Notes: generated by a model not told the origin, from the letters alone. Shown: positions 37,577 through 46,648, counted from the stretch's first letter. The stretch: DNA of 64,000 nt from Lysobacterales bacterium (GCA_015655355.1 JAATFG010000106.1:1-64000), one strand, 5' to 3'. Made by a program: numbers and translations.

Positions 37577-39945
37577 TGCGGCGGCATTGGCTGCCGCTTG
37601 CGCTGTGCGCGTTGTGCAGCCTGCACGTCGCAACCGCCGGCGCGAAGGAAATCGCGGCAAAGATCGAGCCGCAATACATTCCCTCGCTGCGCAACTACGG
37701 CCCGGAACAGGGCCTGCCGCAAGCCAGCGTCAACGCCATCCGGCAGACCCGCGACGGCTATCTGTGGATCGCCACTTTCGGCGGGCTGGTGCGCTTCGAT
37801 GGCCTGAACTTCACCGCCTACCAAGCCACGCCCGGCGGGCTGACCAGCAACCGCATCACCGATCTGTACCAGGACCCTCGCGGGCGATTGTGGATCGCGA
37901 CCCAGGATGGCGGCATCGTGGTGTACGCGAACGGTCATTTCCAGCCACTCGCATTCTGCCGCCGCAGCTGTCACATCCAGAGCCTGCGCCCTTCGGCGGA
38001 CGGCAGGACGCTGTGGCTGGAAGGCCCGACAGGCATCTTCGAATTCGATCTGGAAACGCTCAAGTACCGGCAACGCTCCACCCAACTCAACGCCTTCACC
38101 CGCATTGCACCGATGGCGGACGGCGATCTCTATGCATCCGGGCGCCAGGGTCTCGTGCGCATCGGTGCCGATGACGTCACCTCCATTCCATTGCCCGCCA
38201 ACAGTGCCGCCGGCATCCGCGCGATGGCCTCGTCGGGGCATTTTCTGTGGCTGATCAGCGATACCGACCGGCTGTATCGCTACGACACCCGCGACGGCAG
38301 TTGGCTGCAACCGCGCACGCACATCCCGCAACTCATGGACTTCCCTCGTTCCAACACGGACGATGTCTATCTGTCGATGGAAAACGGTCAGGGAACCTGG
38401 CGATTGCAGATCGATGGCACGATGACGCCGCTGCTGCCGCACACGCCCACCGTCCTGTATGCGCGGGTGATGTACGCCGACAACGAGGGCAATACGTGGA
38501 TCGGCAGCGACACCCAGGGGCTGTGGCGGATGCGTGCCGCACAAGTCGGCTTGATGGCCAGCGCCGGCATGAACCTGCCAGCCCGCGCCCTGACCGAAGA
38601 CGGCACGGGCGGCATGTGGTTCGGCATGAATTGCGGCCTGTTCCATTGGACCCGGCAAGGCGACATCCAGCAGGTCGATTTGCATGCGCTGGGCGGCAAC
38701 TGCGTGCAAAGCCTGTTGCTGGACAAGCAATCGCGGCTGTGGATAAGCACCCCATCGGACACGCTCGGATGGCTGCAGGACGGCAAGGTGGTGAAGGTCG
38801 GCGCCTGGCCGCAATACGGCCAAGCAGTGAACATCTGGCAAGACCCCGACAATGGCCAGTACTGGTTCAATTCCTCCCGTCGCAATTGGCGACTGGACGT
38901 GGATGCACGCGGCAGGATGACCGGCGCGCACGCGCTGCCGGAACTGGACAACATGCAGATTGCGCAGATGACCCCATCGCGGCGCGGCGGCGTGTGGTTC
39001 GTCGGCAACCTCGGCGCGTATCGCATCGATCACGGCAAACTGGTCGAACAATTGAGCGGCAGGGACAACCCGGACTTGCGTTCGCTGCGCTGGCTGCACG
39101 AAACCGCCGACGGCAGCCTGTGGATCGGCAGTTACGGCAACGGCCTGCTGTACGTGCACAACGGCCAAGTGCAGCGCTGGGACAAGCACAACGGCCTGTT
39201 CGACGATGCGATTTCCTGCGTGCTCGAAGACACCCAAGGGCGCCTGTGGCTGGGCAGCAACAACGGCATCGCCCTGCTCCGACGCGCGAACGACCCGGCG
39301 CGCGTACCGGAACTGCGCGTGCTCGCCGCCAGCGATGGCCTGGTGCCGGCGGAAATGAACGGCGGCACGGCGTCCTCGTGCCTGCGCGACAGCCGCGGGC
39401 GCTTGTGGTTCGCGCTGATTTCCGGCTTCGCCGTGGTCGATCCGGCGCGCTTCGGCGATGCCGACCTGCCACCTCCGCCCGCGCACATCGACCAGCTCGG
39501 CTTGGCCGGGAAAACCCTCGACATCGCCGCACCGGGCAAGCTCGGCGTGGACGCGCACAATTTGGAAATCAACTACGACGCAACCAGCCTCGCGTATCCG
39601 GAACGCCTGCGTTTCCGTTACCGGATCACGCCCGGCGCGGGCGAATGGGTGGATGCCGGCGAACACCGCAACCTGCTGCTGCCGAACCTGCCGTGGGGCA
39701 AGTTCCGCTTCGAGGTGCAGGCGCGATTGCCGGACAGTGCGTGGTCGACGTCGGCCGCGATCGAACTGGAGCGGCCGACGCCGTGGTATCGCTGGAAGCT
39801 GCTGTGGCTGCTGGTCAGCTTCGGCAGTCTGGTCGTGCTGCTGTGGGCCACGGGTGATTCGCCGCAGGAGGAACGCTATCGGCGCATCCTCGAAGAAGTG
39901 CGCGCCACGATGTCCACCCAAAACAACGAAGAACGCAAGCGCTGA
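37576..39945 (+). CDS. Two-component-type beta-propeller sensor protein lacking a kinase domain
   Basis: A 789-residue protein: signal peptide (1-25), two seven-bladed-type propellers with repeated blades such as DGYLWIATFGGLVRFDG, RGRLWIATQDGGIV and TQGRLWLGSNNGIALL, a Y_Y_Y domain (about 655-730, NLEINYDATSLAYPERLRFR), one membrane helix (WKLLWLLVSFGSLVVLLWAT), and only 35 cytoplasmic residues. Most relatives continue into a histidine kinase. The ATG at 37576 overlaps the stop of a response-regulator remnant. It may be a non-signalling relic, or it may hand its signal to another kinase such as the one convergent at 39950. Confidence 0.88.
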   Translation: MRRHWLPLALCALCSLHVATAGAKEIAAKIEPQYIPSLRNYGPEQGLPQASVNAIRQTRDGYLWIATFGGLVRFDGLNFTAYQATPGGLTSNRITDLYQDPRGRLWIATQDGGIVVYANGHFQPLAFCRRSCHIQSLRPSADGRTLWLEGPTGIFEFDLETLKYRQRSTQLNAFTRIAPMADGDLYASGRQGLVRIGADDVTSIPLPANSAAGIRAMASSGHFLWLISDTDRLYRYDTRDGSWLQPRTHIPQLMDFPRSNTDDVYLSMENGQGTWRLQIDGTMTPLLPHTPTVLYARVMYADNEGNTWIGSDTQGLWRMRAAQVGLMASAGMNLPARALTEDGTGGMWFGMNCGLFHWTRQGDIQQVDLHALGGNCVQSLLLDKQSRLWISTPSDTLGWLQDGKVVKVGAWPQYGQAVNIWQDPDNGQYWFNSSRRNWRLDVDARGRMTGAHALPELDNMQIAQMTPSRRGGVWFVGNLGAYRIDHGKLVEQLSGRDNPDLRSLRWLHETADGSLWIGSYGNGLLYVHNGQVQRWDKHNGLFDDAISCVLEDTQGRLWLGSNNGIALLRRANDPARVPELRVLAASDGLVPAEMNGGTASSCLRDSRGRLWFALISGFAVVDPARFGDADLPPPPAHIDQLGLAGKTLDIAAPGKLGVDAHNLEINYDATSLAYPERLRFRYRITPGAGEWVDAGEHRNLLLPNLPWGKFRFEVQARLPDSAWSTSAAIELERPTPWYRWKLLWLLVSFGSLVVLLWATGDSPQEERYRRILEEVRATMSTQNNEERKR

Positions 39946-39949
39946 AAGT

Positions 39950-41080
39950 TCACGGCGCCAGCGACGGACCCGTGTGCGCGGACGATGCCAGCGGCAAGGT
40001 CAAGGTAAAGCACGCGCCGTCGCCGGCCACGGTATTCAACCGGATATTGCCGCCGGCTTCGGTGATGACGCGGTCGGCCGCGGCCAGGCCGATGCCCGAG
40101 CCTTGCCCTTGCGGCTTGGTGCTGAAGAACGGCTCGAACGCGCGCGCCGCGACATCTGGCGCCATGCCGTGGCCGTTGTCCTCGGCGACGATTTCCACCG
40201 CCTCGATGCTTACCGTCGAATACAACCGGAACACGCCGCCGGGCCGCCCATGCAGCGAATCGCTGGCGTTCTTGGCCAGGTTCAACAACACCGCCTCGAA
40301 TCCGGCACGATCCAGTTGCACCATGGCCGCCTGCACCCCCGGCTCGAACAGCAAGGCCACGTCCGGCGCGAACATCGGCTTCACCAATGGCCACAACGCG
40401 CGCATGGCTTCGTTGATGTCGAACACCTCGATCAGGTACTCGTTGCTGCGCGCGAGCGTGAGCAACTTGGAAGTAAGTTGCTGGCCGCGCCGCGTGGCTG
40501 CGTCTATGCGATTCAGCAGTTCGCCCACGTCGTCGCCGGCCACCGTGCCGGCACGGTACACGTAGCCGCGGATGATGCCGAGCACGTTGTTGAAATCGTG
40601 CGCCACGTTGCTGGCCAGGCGGCCCAGCGCCTCCACCCGCTGCGAATGCACCAGCTGCTGATAGGCCAGTTCGCGCTCACGGATTTCCTGTTCCAGGCGC
40701 ACGCAGACCAGCGCCAGATCGCGGGTCAGGTGCTGTGCCTTCCTGACCCGGCCAATCAGGCGATCGAGGATCAACGCGACGATCAGCGTGCCCAGCATCG
40801 TCGGCAACGCATCCGACGAGGCTTCGCCCCAATCGACGCCGCCGCTGCGCGCATCGACCCACGTGCCGTGCACGAACATCGGCAGGCAACACGCCAGCAT
40901 CATCCACAGGCCCATGCGCCCCAGCATCACCCCAGCGAACAGCAGCAGCACCGTGACGATCACGACGATGATGTCCGCCTGCGCTGCCAATCCGTACACG
41001 TGGAAGCTCAACAGCAACCCCGCCAGACTGGACAGCATCAGCGTCCACCCCACCCATACGCGCTTTCCCATTCGCCGCAT
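39950..41080 (-). CDS. Membrane sensor histidine kinase, orphan
   Basis: A 376-residue kinase. The N-terminal 110 residues hold about four membrane helices (near 12-32, 36-56, 58-72 and 90-108); a short coiled coil leads to the H-box LASNVAHDFNNVLGIIRGY with His161, the HDFNN type, then HATPase motifs (N-box LAKNASDSL, EDNGHGM, GSGIGLA). No response-regulator gene adjoins it. It is convergent with the propeller gene, 4 bp between stops. The in-frame region upstream of 41080 reads like non-coding sequence, so this start is preferred. Confidence 0.88.
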   Translation of the reverse strand: MRRMGKRVWVGWTLMLSSLAGLLLSFHVYGLAAQADIIVVIVTVLLLFAGVMLGRMGLWMMLACCLPMFVHGTWVDARSGGVDWGEASSDALPTMLGTLIVALILDRLIGRVRKAQHLTRDLALVCVRLEQEIRERELAYQQLVHSQRVEALGRLASNVAHDFNNVLGIIRGYVYRAGTVAGDDVGELLNRIDAATRRGQQLTSKLLTLARSNEYLIEVFDINEAMRALWPLVKPMFAPDVALLFEPGVQAAMVQLDRAGFEAVLLNLAKNASDSLHGRPGGVFRLYSTVSIEAVEIVAEDNGHGMAPDVAARAFEPFFSTKPQGQGSGIGLAAADRVITEAGGNIRLNTVAGDGACFTLTLPLASSAHTGPSLAP

Positions 41081-41261
41081 CGCCTGCACCTCACGCCCAC
41101 CGCATGGCCGGTACTCTACAAGCGCAGGCAGGAAAAAGGCACGTGATTTGCGCCAGGCGCCTTTTGCATCCGATGGCCGATGGCCATCAATGTTGCAACA
41201 GCCATATCGAGAGTATTCGCGGTCGGTTCGCTGTGGAAAACGCATGCCGCAGGGAAGTCGG

Positions 41262-41507
41262 CTATTCCGCGGTCAATGCATCACGCAGCAGTTCGATGAC
41301 CTTTTCGCCTTGTCCGAGAAGGACAAGCTCAATCGCGGTTCGATCACCGAGCCGCGGAATGGGCACCGTGTGCAGCCATTCCACGACCGACGGAACGTGC
41401 GGTTCCAGGTGCAGCGCCAGCGCGACGATGCGATCGAAGTCATTGTCGTCCCTGCCGTCAGCCGCTCGGATCTCGACACGTTGGGCGAAAGTGGTAGGCG
41501 CTGCCAT
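41262..41507 (-). CDS. Small DUF2384-like (MbcA/ParS/Xre antitoxin C-terminal type) protein
   Basis: An 81-residue protein. The C-terminal half VVEWLHTVPIPRLGDRTAIE followed by LLGQGEKVIELL has the pattern of the MbcA/ParS/Xre antitoxin C-terminal domain (WL..P...L.g.tP.el...g....v...L). The first 30 residues lack a recognisable helix-turn-helix. No RES-domain toxin adjoins it, so an antitoxin role is doubtful. It lies 11 bp after the 138-residue gene on the same strand. A shortened copy is found at 43045-43200. Confidence 0.62.
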   Translation of the reverse strand: MAAPTTFAQRVEIRAADGRDDNDFDRIVALALHLEPHVPSVVEWLHTVPIPRLGDRTAIELVLLGQGEKVIELLRDALTAE

Positions 41508-41518
41508 GCCGCCGCCAA

Positions 41519-41935
41519 TCACACGAAATCCATCAAACGCTCTGCCAGCCTTTTGCGCAGCAGTTGTCGCGCCAGCGCCAATGCCTCGTCCCGCGTGGCC
41601 ACCATGTGCATGGGATAGCCCCAGAACTTTTCGTACACCACCGCAAACGCCCGGGTTGCCAGTCGCAAAGCCGCACTGGGCTCGATGTAGATCGCGGCCA
41701 GGACGCAACTCCGCAACGCGTGCTTGTGCCGCTTCATCCACAGCGAAGCTTGCTTCATGTCTTCCGGCGAATGTTCGTGCCCGGAACGATCAAGCCCCTC
41801 GTCGTTGAGCAGAACGAACGCCTCTTCGCGTGCAAGCAATTCCTCGAATTCGGCGAATGGCGAAGCTTCCGCATCCGGATTCGGGGTTTTCAGTCGTATC
41901 CAGACCACGGGAAATCGAGTGGCATCGATGCGCAT
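41519..41935 (-). CDS. Conserved hypothetical protein
   Basis: A 138-residue soluble protein beginning MRIDATRFPVVWIRLKTPNP, with later motifs VLLNDEGLDRSGHEHSPEDM and FAVVYEKFWGYPMHMVATRD. The alternation of strands and helices suggests a small alpha/beta (STAS/SpoIIAA-like) fold, but I cannot assign it. It is upstream of and probably co-transcribed with the DUF2384-like gene, and divergent from the AraC gene. The open frame continues upstream of 41935, but this Met gives the conserved-looking start. Confidence 0.68.
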   Translation of the reverse strand: MRIDATRFPVVWIRLKTPNPDAEASPFAEFEELLAREEAFVLLNDEGLDRSGHEHSPEDMKQASLWMKRHKHALRSCVLAAIYIEPSAALRLATRAFAVVYEKFWGYPMHMVATRDEALALARQLLRKRLAERLMDFV

Positions 41936-42147
41936 GCCAAGGCTCCTTCGGAAAACCGGGGAAATGACGGCCACTTCCAACCGGCCATGAAACGTTTCAT
42001 CGCTACAGGCAGCAAGGGCGTCCTGGCGGGCGAAGGCTGGCTTGGACGACGCCACGATACCGGCGGGCGATATAGGCGTCATTGAAAAATCAGGACATGT
42101 TATTTTTCAATTCGGCCAAATCCCATCTTCCCGAGAGAAACCACGCC

Positions 42148-42999
42148 ATGGCAAGCATCGTCACGGACAAGTTCAACGCCGCGCACGAGGTGGACCACTT
42201 CCCTCGTCCGGTCGTCGCCCTGCACGCCACCCACGTGGCCACCAAGGACTGGGAATCCTCGAAGCACCAGCATCGCAGGGCTCAATTGCTCTACGCCGTT
42301 CGCGGCATCGTCAATTGCGAGATAGACGACGGGGTCTGGATCGTCCCGCCGCAATGCGCGGTATGGATACCGGCTGACCTGCCACATTCGGCGCGAGGCT
42401 CGGGAACTGCGGAGTGCTACTGCCTGTTCGTGGACGCCGATGCGGTGCCCGGGCTTCCCGAAACCTGCTGCACCATTTCGGTATCGCCGCTGTTGCGGGA
42501 GTTGCTGTTGAAGGCGGTCGGGTTCCCGGAGCTGTACGCATTCGGCGGCCGCGAGGAACGGCTGATTGCCGCCTTGCTCGACGAATTGATAGCTGCGCCC
42601 ATAGAAGACCTGCACCTGCCGATGCCGCGCGATCCACGCCTGCGCCGGCTGGCGGAAATGTTGTTGGCCAATCCCACCGAAAGGATCTCGAAGGGCGATT
42701 GGGCTGCCCGCATCGGCATGAGCGAACGGAACATGAGCCGGTTGCTGTTGCAGGAAATCGGGATGAGCTTCGGACGCTGGCGCCGGCAACTGCACGTCAT
42801 CCTCGCCCTGCAACGACTGACCAAGGGCGAAAGCGTGCAGACCGTTGCCCTGGAGTTGGGCTACGAGGATGCCAGCGGCTTCGTCACGATGTTCCGCAAG
42901 GCGGTGGGCAAGCCGCCGGCGCGCTATCTGGCCGATCGCAATGCCGGCATGGGGTCCGCTGCCGTGCCCGGCATCAAGCTTCCCGATCAGGCGGCATGA
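42148..42999 (+). CDS. AraC-family regulator with N-terminal cupin domain
   Basis: A 283-residue regulator. An N-terminal cupin (about 20-125; HQHRRAQLLYAVRGIVNCEI, PPQCAVWIPADLPHS) precedes two helix-turn-helix units (about 180-275) with ISKGDWAARIGMSERNMSRL and VALELGYEDASGFVTMFRKA. It is divergent from the 41935 gene, whose promoter shares the 212-bp spacer, so those two small genes are its likely targets. The ATG at 42148 follows a gagagaaa site. Confidence 0.92.
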   Translation: MASIVTDKFNAAHEVDHFPRPVVALHATHVATKDWESSKHQHRRAQLLYAVRGIVNCEIDDGVWIVPPQCAVWIPADLPHSARGSGTAECYCLFVDADAVPGLPETCCTISVSPLLRELLLKAVGFPELYAFGGREERLIAALLDELIAAPIEDLHLPMPRDPRLRRLAEMLLANPTERISKGDWAARIGMSERNMSRLLLQEIGMSFGRWRRQLHVILALQRLTKGESVQTVALELGYEDASGFVTMFRKAVGKPPARYLADRNAGMGSAAVPGIKLPDQAA

Positions 43000-43044
43000 C
43001 GGTTCGGGCGCTTCAGTCAGTCCTGGCAACCCTTTTCCACTTCT

Positions 43045-43200
43045 CAGTGCACTGCTCAACAGCGCGACAACCTTTTCGCCTTGGCCACGACGAACAAGCT
43101 CGATGGCCGTTCTGTCATCGAGCCGTGAAATGGGCACGGTGTGCAGCCATTCGATGACCGTCGGAAAGTGGAGCTCCAGATGCAGCGCAAGCGCGACGAT
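43045..43200 (-). pseudogene. 5'-truncated copy of the DUF2384-like gene
   Basis: Read leftward from 43200 this codes IVALALHLELHFPTVIEWLH, then TVPISRLDDRTAIELVRRGQ and GEKVVALLSSAL, colinear with residues 27-78 of the intact gene at 41262 (IVALALHLEPHVPSVVEWLH and onward). The copy lacks the first 26 residues and any stop at the matching point. Its left end runs into sequence antisense to the AraC gene and its right end coincides with the marR stop codon. It is a relic of duplication or of an insertion event. Confidence 0.8.
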
Positions 43201-43661
43201 TAGCGCGATTCTTCAAGCAACAACCGATCGAGATTTCCATTCAGGCGGCGCAGCAGGTCAACCAAGGTCGAAATTTCCACGTCGCTGAAACCCTCAAGCT
43301 CTTTCCCGTTGTCGGCTTGCAGGGCTTCGCGCACCAGCGCCAGCCTCGACAAGGCCTTTTTGGTCAACGAGATGAGACTGCGACGGCCATCTTCCGGGTC
43401 CGGTGAACGCTTGATCAGTCCGTCGCGCTCCATTCGCGCGAGCGTCTGCGCCATCGAGGGCTGCTCCACCTTCGCATGCCGTGCCAATTCCTTCTGCGAC
43501 ATCGCGCCACCCTCCCGCAGGAGATAGAGCACCGGCATCTGGCTGATGCCGAGCCCCAGCGGTCTCACCCGACGGTCTCCGAGCCGCATGAGCGACCGCG
43601 AGGCCATGTTGACCAACGGTGCAGGGTCGTCGAACAAATTCCAGTCCATTGTCGTCGGCAT
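43200..43661 (-). CDS. MarR-family transcriptional regulator
   Basis: A 153-residue regulator with a winged helix-turn-helix (about 45-110): GAMSQKELARHAKVEQPSMA, TLARMERDGLIKRSPDPEDG and RRSLISLTKKA, the latter being the MarR wing and following helix. It is divergent from the FAD monooxygenase gene with two palindromes between them, so it very likely represses both. Its TAA stop is formed at the join with the truncated DUF2384-like copy. Confidence 0.93.
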   Translation of the reverse strand: MPTTMDWNLFDDPAPLVNMASRSLMRLGDRRVRPLGLGISQMPVLYLLREGGAMSQKELARHAKVEQPSMAQTLARMERDGLIKRSPDPEDGRRSLISLTKKALSRLALVREALQADNGKELEGFSDVEISTLVDLLRRLNGNLDRLLLEESR

Positions 43662-43664
43662 TTT

Positions 43665-43680
43665 ACATAGGCTCCTATGT
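43665..43680. promoter_or_regulatory. MarR operator candidate 1
   Basis: ACATAGGCTCCTATGT, a 16-bp inverted repeat with 7-bp arms and a 2-bp centre, just 4 bp upstream of the marR start codon. It shares the ATAGG/CCTAT arms with the second site. Confidence 0.8.
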
Positions 43681-43688
43681 TATTATTG

Positions 43689-43700
43689 ATAGGTACCTAT
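43689..43700. promoter_or_regulatory. MarR operator candidate 2
   Basis: ATAGGTACCTAT, a perfect 12-bp palindrome extended on the right to CCTATGT as in site 1. The two site centres are 22 bp apart, about two helical turns, and 26 bp separate this site from the monooxygenase start. Confidence 0.78.
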
Positions 43701-43725
43701 GTTAGTTGACTGAAGGAGTTTGTCC

Positions 43726-44907
43726 ATGGCCTCTCATCCGCATATCGCCATCATCGGCGCCGGCCCCGGCGGGCTGGCGCTGGCCCGGACTCTTCACCTC
43801 GGCGGAATTCCCGTGACCGTGTTTGAACGCGAACCGCATGCACATTTCCGGCCACAAGGCGGCACCCTGGACATTCATCCCGACTCCGGCCAGCTTGCGC
43901 TTCGCCATGCCGGACTGGAAATCGAATTCCGGCAGATCGCCCGTTACGAGGATCAAGGCAACCGGCTCTACGACAAGACCGGCCGACTGGTGTTCGCCGA
44001 TGACGACACGGCCAATCGCGACCGGCCTGAAGTGGATCGAACCGCGCTGCGCAACCTCCTGCTCGCCTCCTTGCCGGCCAACACGATTCGATGGGACCAC
44101 GCCTTGCAGGAGATACGCGCCAATGCCGATGGCACGCACGAACTCGTGTTCGAGCAACGCACGGCGGGTCCTTTCGATCTCGTCGTCGGGGCTGATGGCA
44201 CGTGGTCGAAGGTGCGTCCTCTGGTCTCGCGTTATGTGCCGCAATACACCGGCATCACCTTCATCGAATTCGGAATTGACGACGTGGATGTGCGCCATCC
44301 CGCGCTCTCCACGCTCGTAGGGCGTGGAATGCTCCAGGCAGAGGGGGATGGCCGTGCCCTGATCGTGCAACGCAACGGCAATGCCCACTTGCGCGGCTAT
44401 GCCATCTTCCGTGTTCCGGTCGAATGGGCGGAGAAAACATTCGAATTCTCCTTGCCCTCAGCGGCGCGGGCGCGCCTTGCTGGAGAATTCGAGGGCTGGG
44501 CGCCTGCACTCGTCAATCTGATCCATGCCTGCAACGACCAGATCGTTCCCCGTCCGATTTACGCCTTGCCCGTAGGCCATCACTGGCTCAACCGCACGGG
44601 CGTCACCTTGATCGGCGATGCCGCCCACGTGATGTCCCCGTTTGGAGGCGAAGGCGTGAATGCAGCGCTGCTAGATGCCGCAGAACTGGGACGGCATCTG
44701 ATCGAAACCCCGGCCTGGCGCCAGGCCGTTCAAGCGCACGAGGAAGCGATGTTCGCCCGTATCCTGGACACCGCACAGGGTTCGGCCGATGCGATTGCGA
44801 CCGAGCTCTCGCATGTCGGCTTGCAACTCAGCATGGAAACAATGCAGCAGCATGCCCGGGCGCACGCCAATCAGTTCCGATCCGCGGAGAACGCGATCTC
44901 GCGCTGA
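43726..44907 (+). CDS. FAD-dependent monooxygenase, TetX-like
   Basis: Class A flavin hydroxylase of 393 residues. It has the dinucleotide motif GAGPGGLALA (11-20), the GADGTWSKVR segment (155-164) and the FAD-ribityl motif GDAAHVMSPFGGEGVN (297-312), in the order found in TetX and related hydroxylases. The ATG at 43726 has an AAGGAG site 8 bp upstream; a TTG at 43720 is less likely. Divergent marR control suggests induction by a small aromatic or antibiotic-like compound. Whether it acts on tetracyclines is unknown. Confidence 0.9.
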   Translation: MASHPHIAIIGAGPGGLALARTLHLGGIPVTVFEREPHAHFRPQGGTLDIHPDSGQLALRHAGLEIEFRQIARYEDQGNRLYDKTGRLVFADDDTANRDRPEVDRTALRNLLLASLPANTIRWDHALQEIRANADGTHELVFEQRTAGPFDLVVGADGTWSKVRPLVSRYVPQYTGITFIEFGIDDVDVRHPALSTLVGRGMLQAEGDGRALIVQRNGNAHLRGYAIFRVPVEWAEKTFEFSLPSAARARLAGEFEGWAPALVNLIHACNDQIVPRPIYALPVGHHWLNRTGVTLIGDAAHVMSPFGGEGVNAALLDAAELGRHLIETPAWRQAVQAHEEAMFARILDTAQGSADAIATELSHVGLQLSMETMQQHARAHANQFRSAENAISR

Positions 44908-44962
44908 CTGCGGATCACCCCCAGCCGTTCCCCGAGCGTTTCACTGATCGATCAGGCGCTTC

Positions 44963-45484
44963 CTAGAACGGAATGTCGTCGTCGAAGCTGTCGTCGAAAC
45001 CGCCGCTTTGCGGCGTGCTTTGCGCCGGCGCTGGCGCCGGACGGCTGGAACCACCACGCGCACCAGCACCACCACCGCCTTCGCTGCGCGGCGCGCGCGG
45101 CGCGGAAGAACGCTCGCTGCGCTCGAAATTGCCGCCACCACCACCCTCGCCGCGGCCGCCGAGCATCTGCATCTCGTCGGCGATGATGTCGGTCGAATAC
45201 TTCTCGACGCCGTCGTTGCCGGTGTACTTGTCGTAGCGCAGGCTGCCCTCGACGTACACCGAGGAGCCCTTGCGCAGGTATTCGCCGGCGATCTCGCCGA
45301 GCTTGCCGAAGAACACCACGCGGTGCCATTCGGTGCGCTCCTGGTTGTTGCCGTCCTTGTCCTTGCGCACGCTGGTGGTCGCCAGCGAAATGCGGGTGAT
45401 GGCCATGCCGCCCTGGGTGTAGCGGGTTTCCGGGTCATTGCCGAGGTTGCCGACCAGGATGACTTTGTTGATGCCGCGTGCCAT
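44963..45484 (-). CDS. ssb: Single-stranded DNA-binding protein
   Basis: A 173-residue SSB. The OB fold (about 1-110) begins [20 protein letters not shown] and includes [20 protein letters not shown]; a Gly/Ser/Pro-rich linker follows and the C-terminus is the partner-binding tip DDDIPF. The ATG at 45484 is family-standard; the longer open frame upstream is noise. Confidence 0.97.
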   Translation of the reverse strand: MARGINKVILVGNLGNDPETRYTQGGMAITRISLATTSVRKDKDGNNQERTEWHRVVFFGKLGEIAGEYLRKGSSVYVEGSLRYDKYTGNDGVEKYSTDIIADEMQMLGGRGEGGGGGNFERSERSSAPRAPRSEGGGGAGARGGSSRPAPAPAQSTPQSGGFDDSFDDDIPF

Positions 45485-45641
45485 TGCTTTTGTTTCATCC
45501 GATTCGTCGCCGCCAATGCGGCCTTCCGGGCAAGTATAGCGAACGGCCTGCCGGCCGCCGCCGTCGGCGCCCGCCCGTGGCCAATGTAGGGAAAAGCCGC
45601 GGTGTCCTTTACAATTCACCGACTTTCCCACTTTCTCCGCC

Positions 45642-46643
45642 ATGTCCGCCGTCGAATCCCTCCGGCCCGTGCTGTCCCTGCCGCAAATCCAGGCCCTTGC
45701 CGCGCCGGACATGGCCGCGATCGACGCGCTGATCCGCACCCGCCTGGCCTCGGACGTGGTGCTGATCAACCAGATCGCGGAGCACATCGTCTCCGCCGGC
45801 GGCAAGCGCCTGCGGCCGATGCTGGTCGCCCTCGCCGGCCGCGCCTGCGGCAGGGACGCGAAGCCCGAACACCACCAGCTCGCCGCGATCATCGAATTCA
45901 TCCACACCTCGACCCTGCTGCACGACGACGTGGTCGACGAATCCGACCTGCGCCGCGGCCGCAGCACCGCGAATGCCATCTGGGGCAACGCGGCCAGCGT
46001 GCTGGTCGGCGACTTCCTGTATTCGCGCAGCTTCCAGTTGATGGTCGAACTGGATTCGATGCAGGTGATGCAGATCCTCGCCGACACCACCAACCGCATC
46101 GCCGAGGGCGAAGTGCTGCAACTGCTGCACGTGCGCAACCCGGACACCGACGAAGCCGCATACCTGCGCGTGATCGAGCGCAAGACCGCGATCCTGTTCG
46201 CCGCGGCGACCCAACTCGGCGCGCTGGCCGCCGGCGCGGATGCGGCGACACAGCACCGGCTGTTCGATTTCGGCATGCATCTGGGCTACGCGTTCCAGAT
46301 CGCCGACGATGTGCTCGACTACACCGCCGACGCCACCGACCTTGGCAAGAATCTCGGCGACGACCTCGCCGAAGGCAAGGCCACCCTGCCGCTGATCCAC
46401 GCGATGGCGCATTCGGACGCAAGCGTGCGGGTGCGCCTGCGCGGCATCGTCGAGAACGGCGACGCCGACGCGATGCCGGAAGTGCTGGCCGCGATTCGCG
46501 CCGCCGGCAGCATCGAATACAGCGGACGCCGCGCCAGCGAATATGCGCAGGCCGCCGAGGATGCCCTCGACGGCCTGGCCGAAAACGAAGCGCTCGCAGC
46601 GCTGCGCGGCCTGGCGCGCTACGCGGTGTCGCGCAAGAACTGA
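45642..46643 (+). CDS. ispB: Polyprenyl (octaprenyl) diphosphate synthase
   Basis: Trans-prenyltransferase of 333 residues that makes the ubiquinone side chain from farnesyl and isopentenyl diphosphate. The first Asp-rich motif is DDVVD (95-99), the second DDVLD (222-226), with GGKRLRP at 53-59 upstream. The ATG at 45642 gives the usual length. The ssb gene is divergent across 157 bp. In other proteobacteria this gene often precedes rplU, but not here. Confidence 0.94.
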   Translation: MSAVESLRPVLSLPQIQALAAPDMAAIDALIRTRLASDVVLINQIAEHIVSAGGKRLRPMLVALAGRACGRDAKPEHHQLAAIIEFIHTSTLLHDDVVDESDLRRGRSTANAIWGNAASVLVGDFLYSRSFQLMVELDSMQVMQILADTTNRIAEGEVLQLLHVRNPDTDEAAYLRVIERKTAILFAAATQLGALAAGADAATQHRLFDFGMHLGYAFQIADDVLDYTADATDLGKNLGDDLAEGKATLPLIHAMAHSDASVRVRLRGIVENGDADAMPEVLAAIRAAGSIEYSGRRASEYAQAAEDALDGLAENEALAALRGLARYAVSRKN

Positions 46644-46648
46644 AGGGC

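Noticed and set aside
41133-41165. Possible terminator (AAAAGGC ... GCCTTTT) after the DUF2384-like gene
   Set aside because: The arms are only 7 bp with an 18-base loop and no good inner pairing; too weak to annotate.
44944-44955. Perfect palindrome CTGATCGATCAG before the ssb stop
   Set aside because: Twelve bp, no T-run, no promoter context; chance occurrence is plausible.
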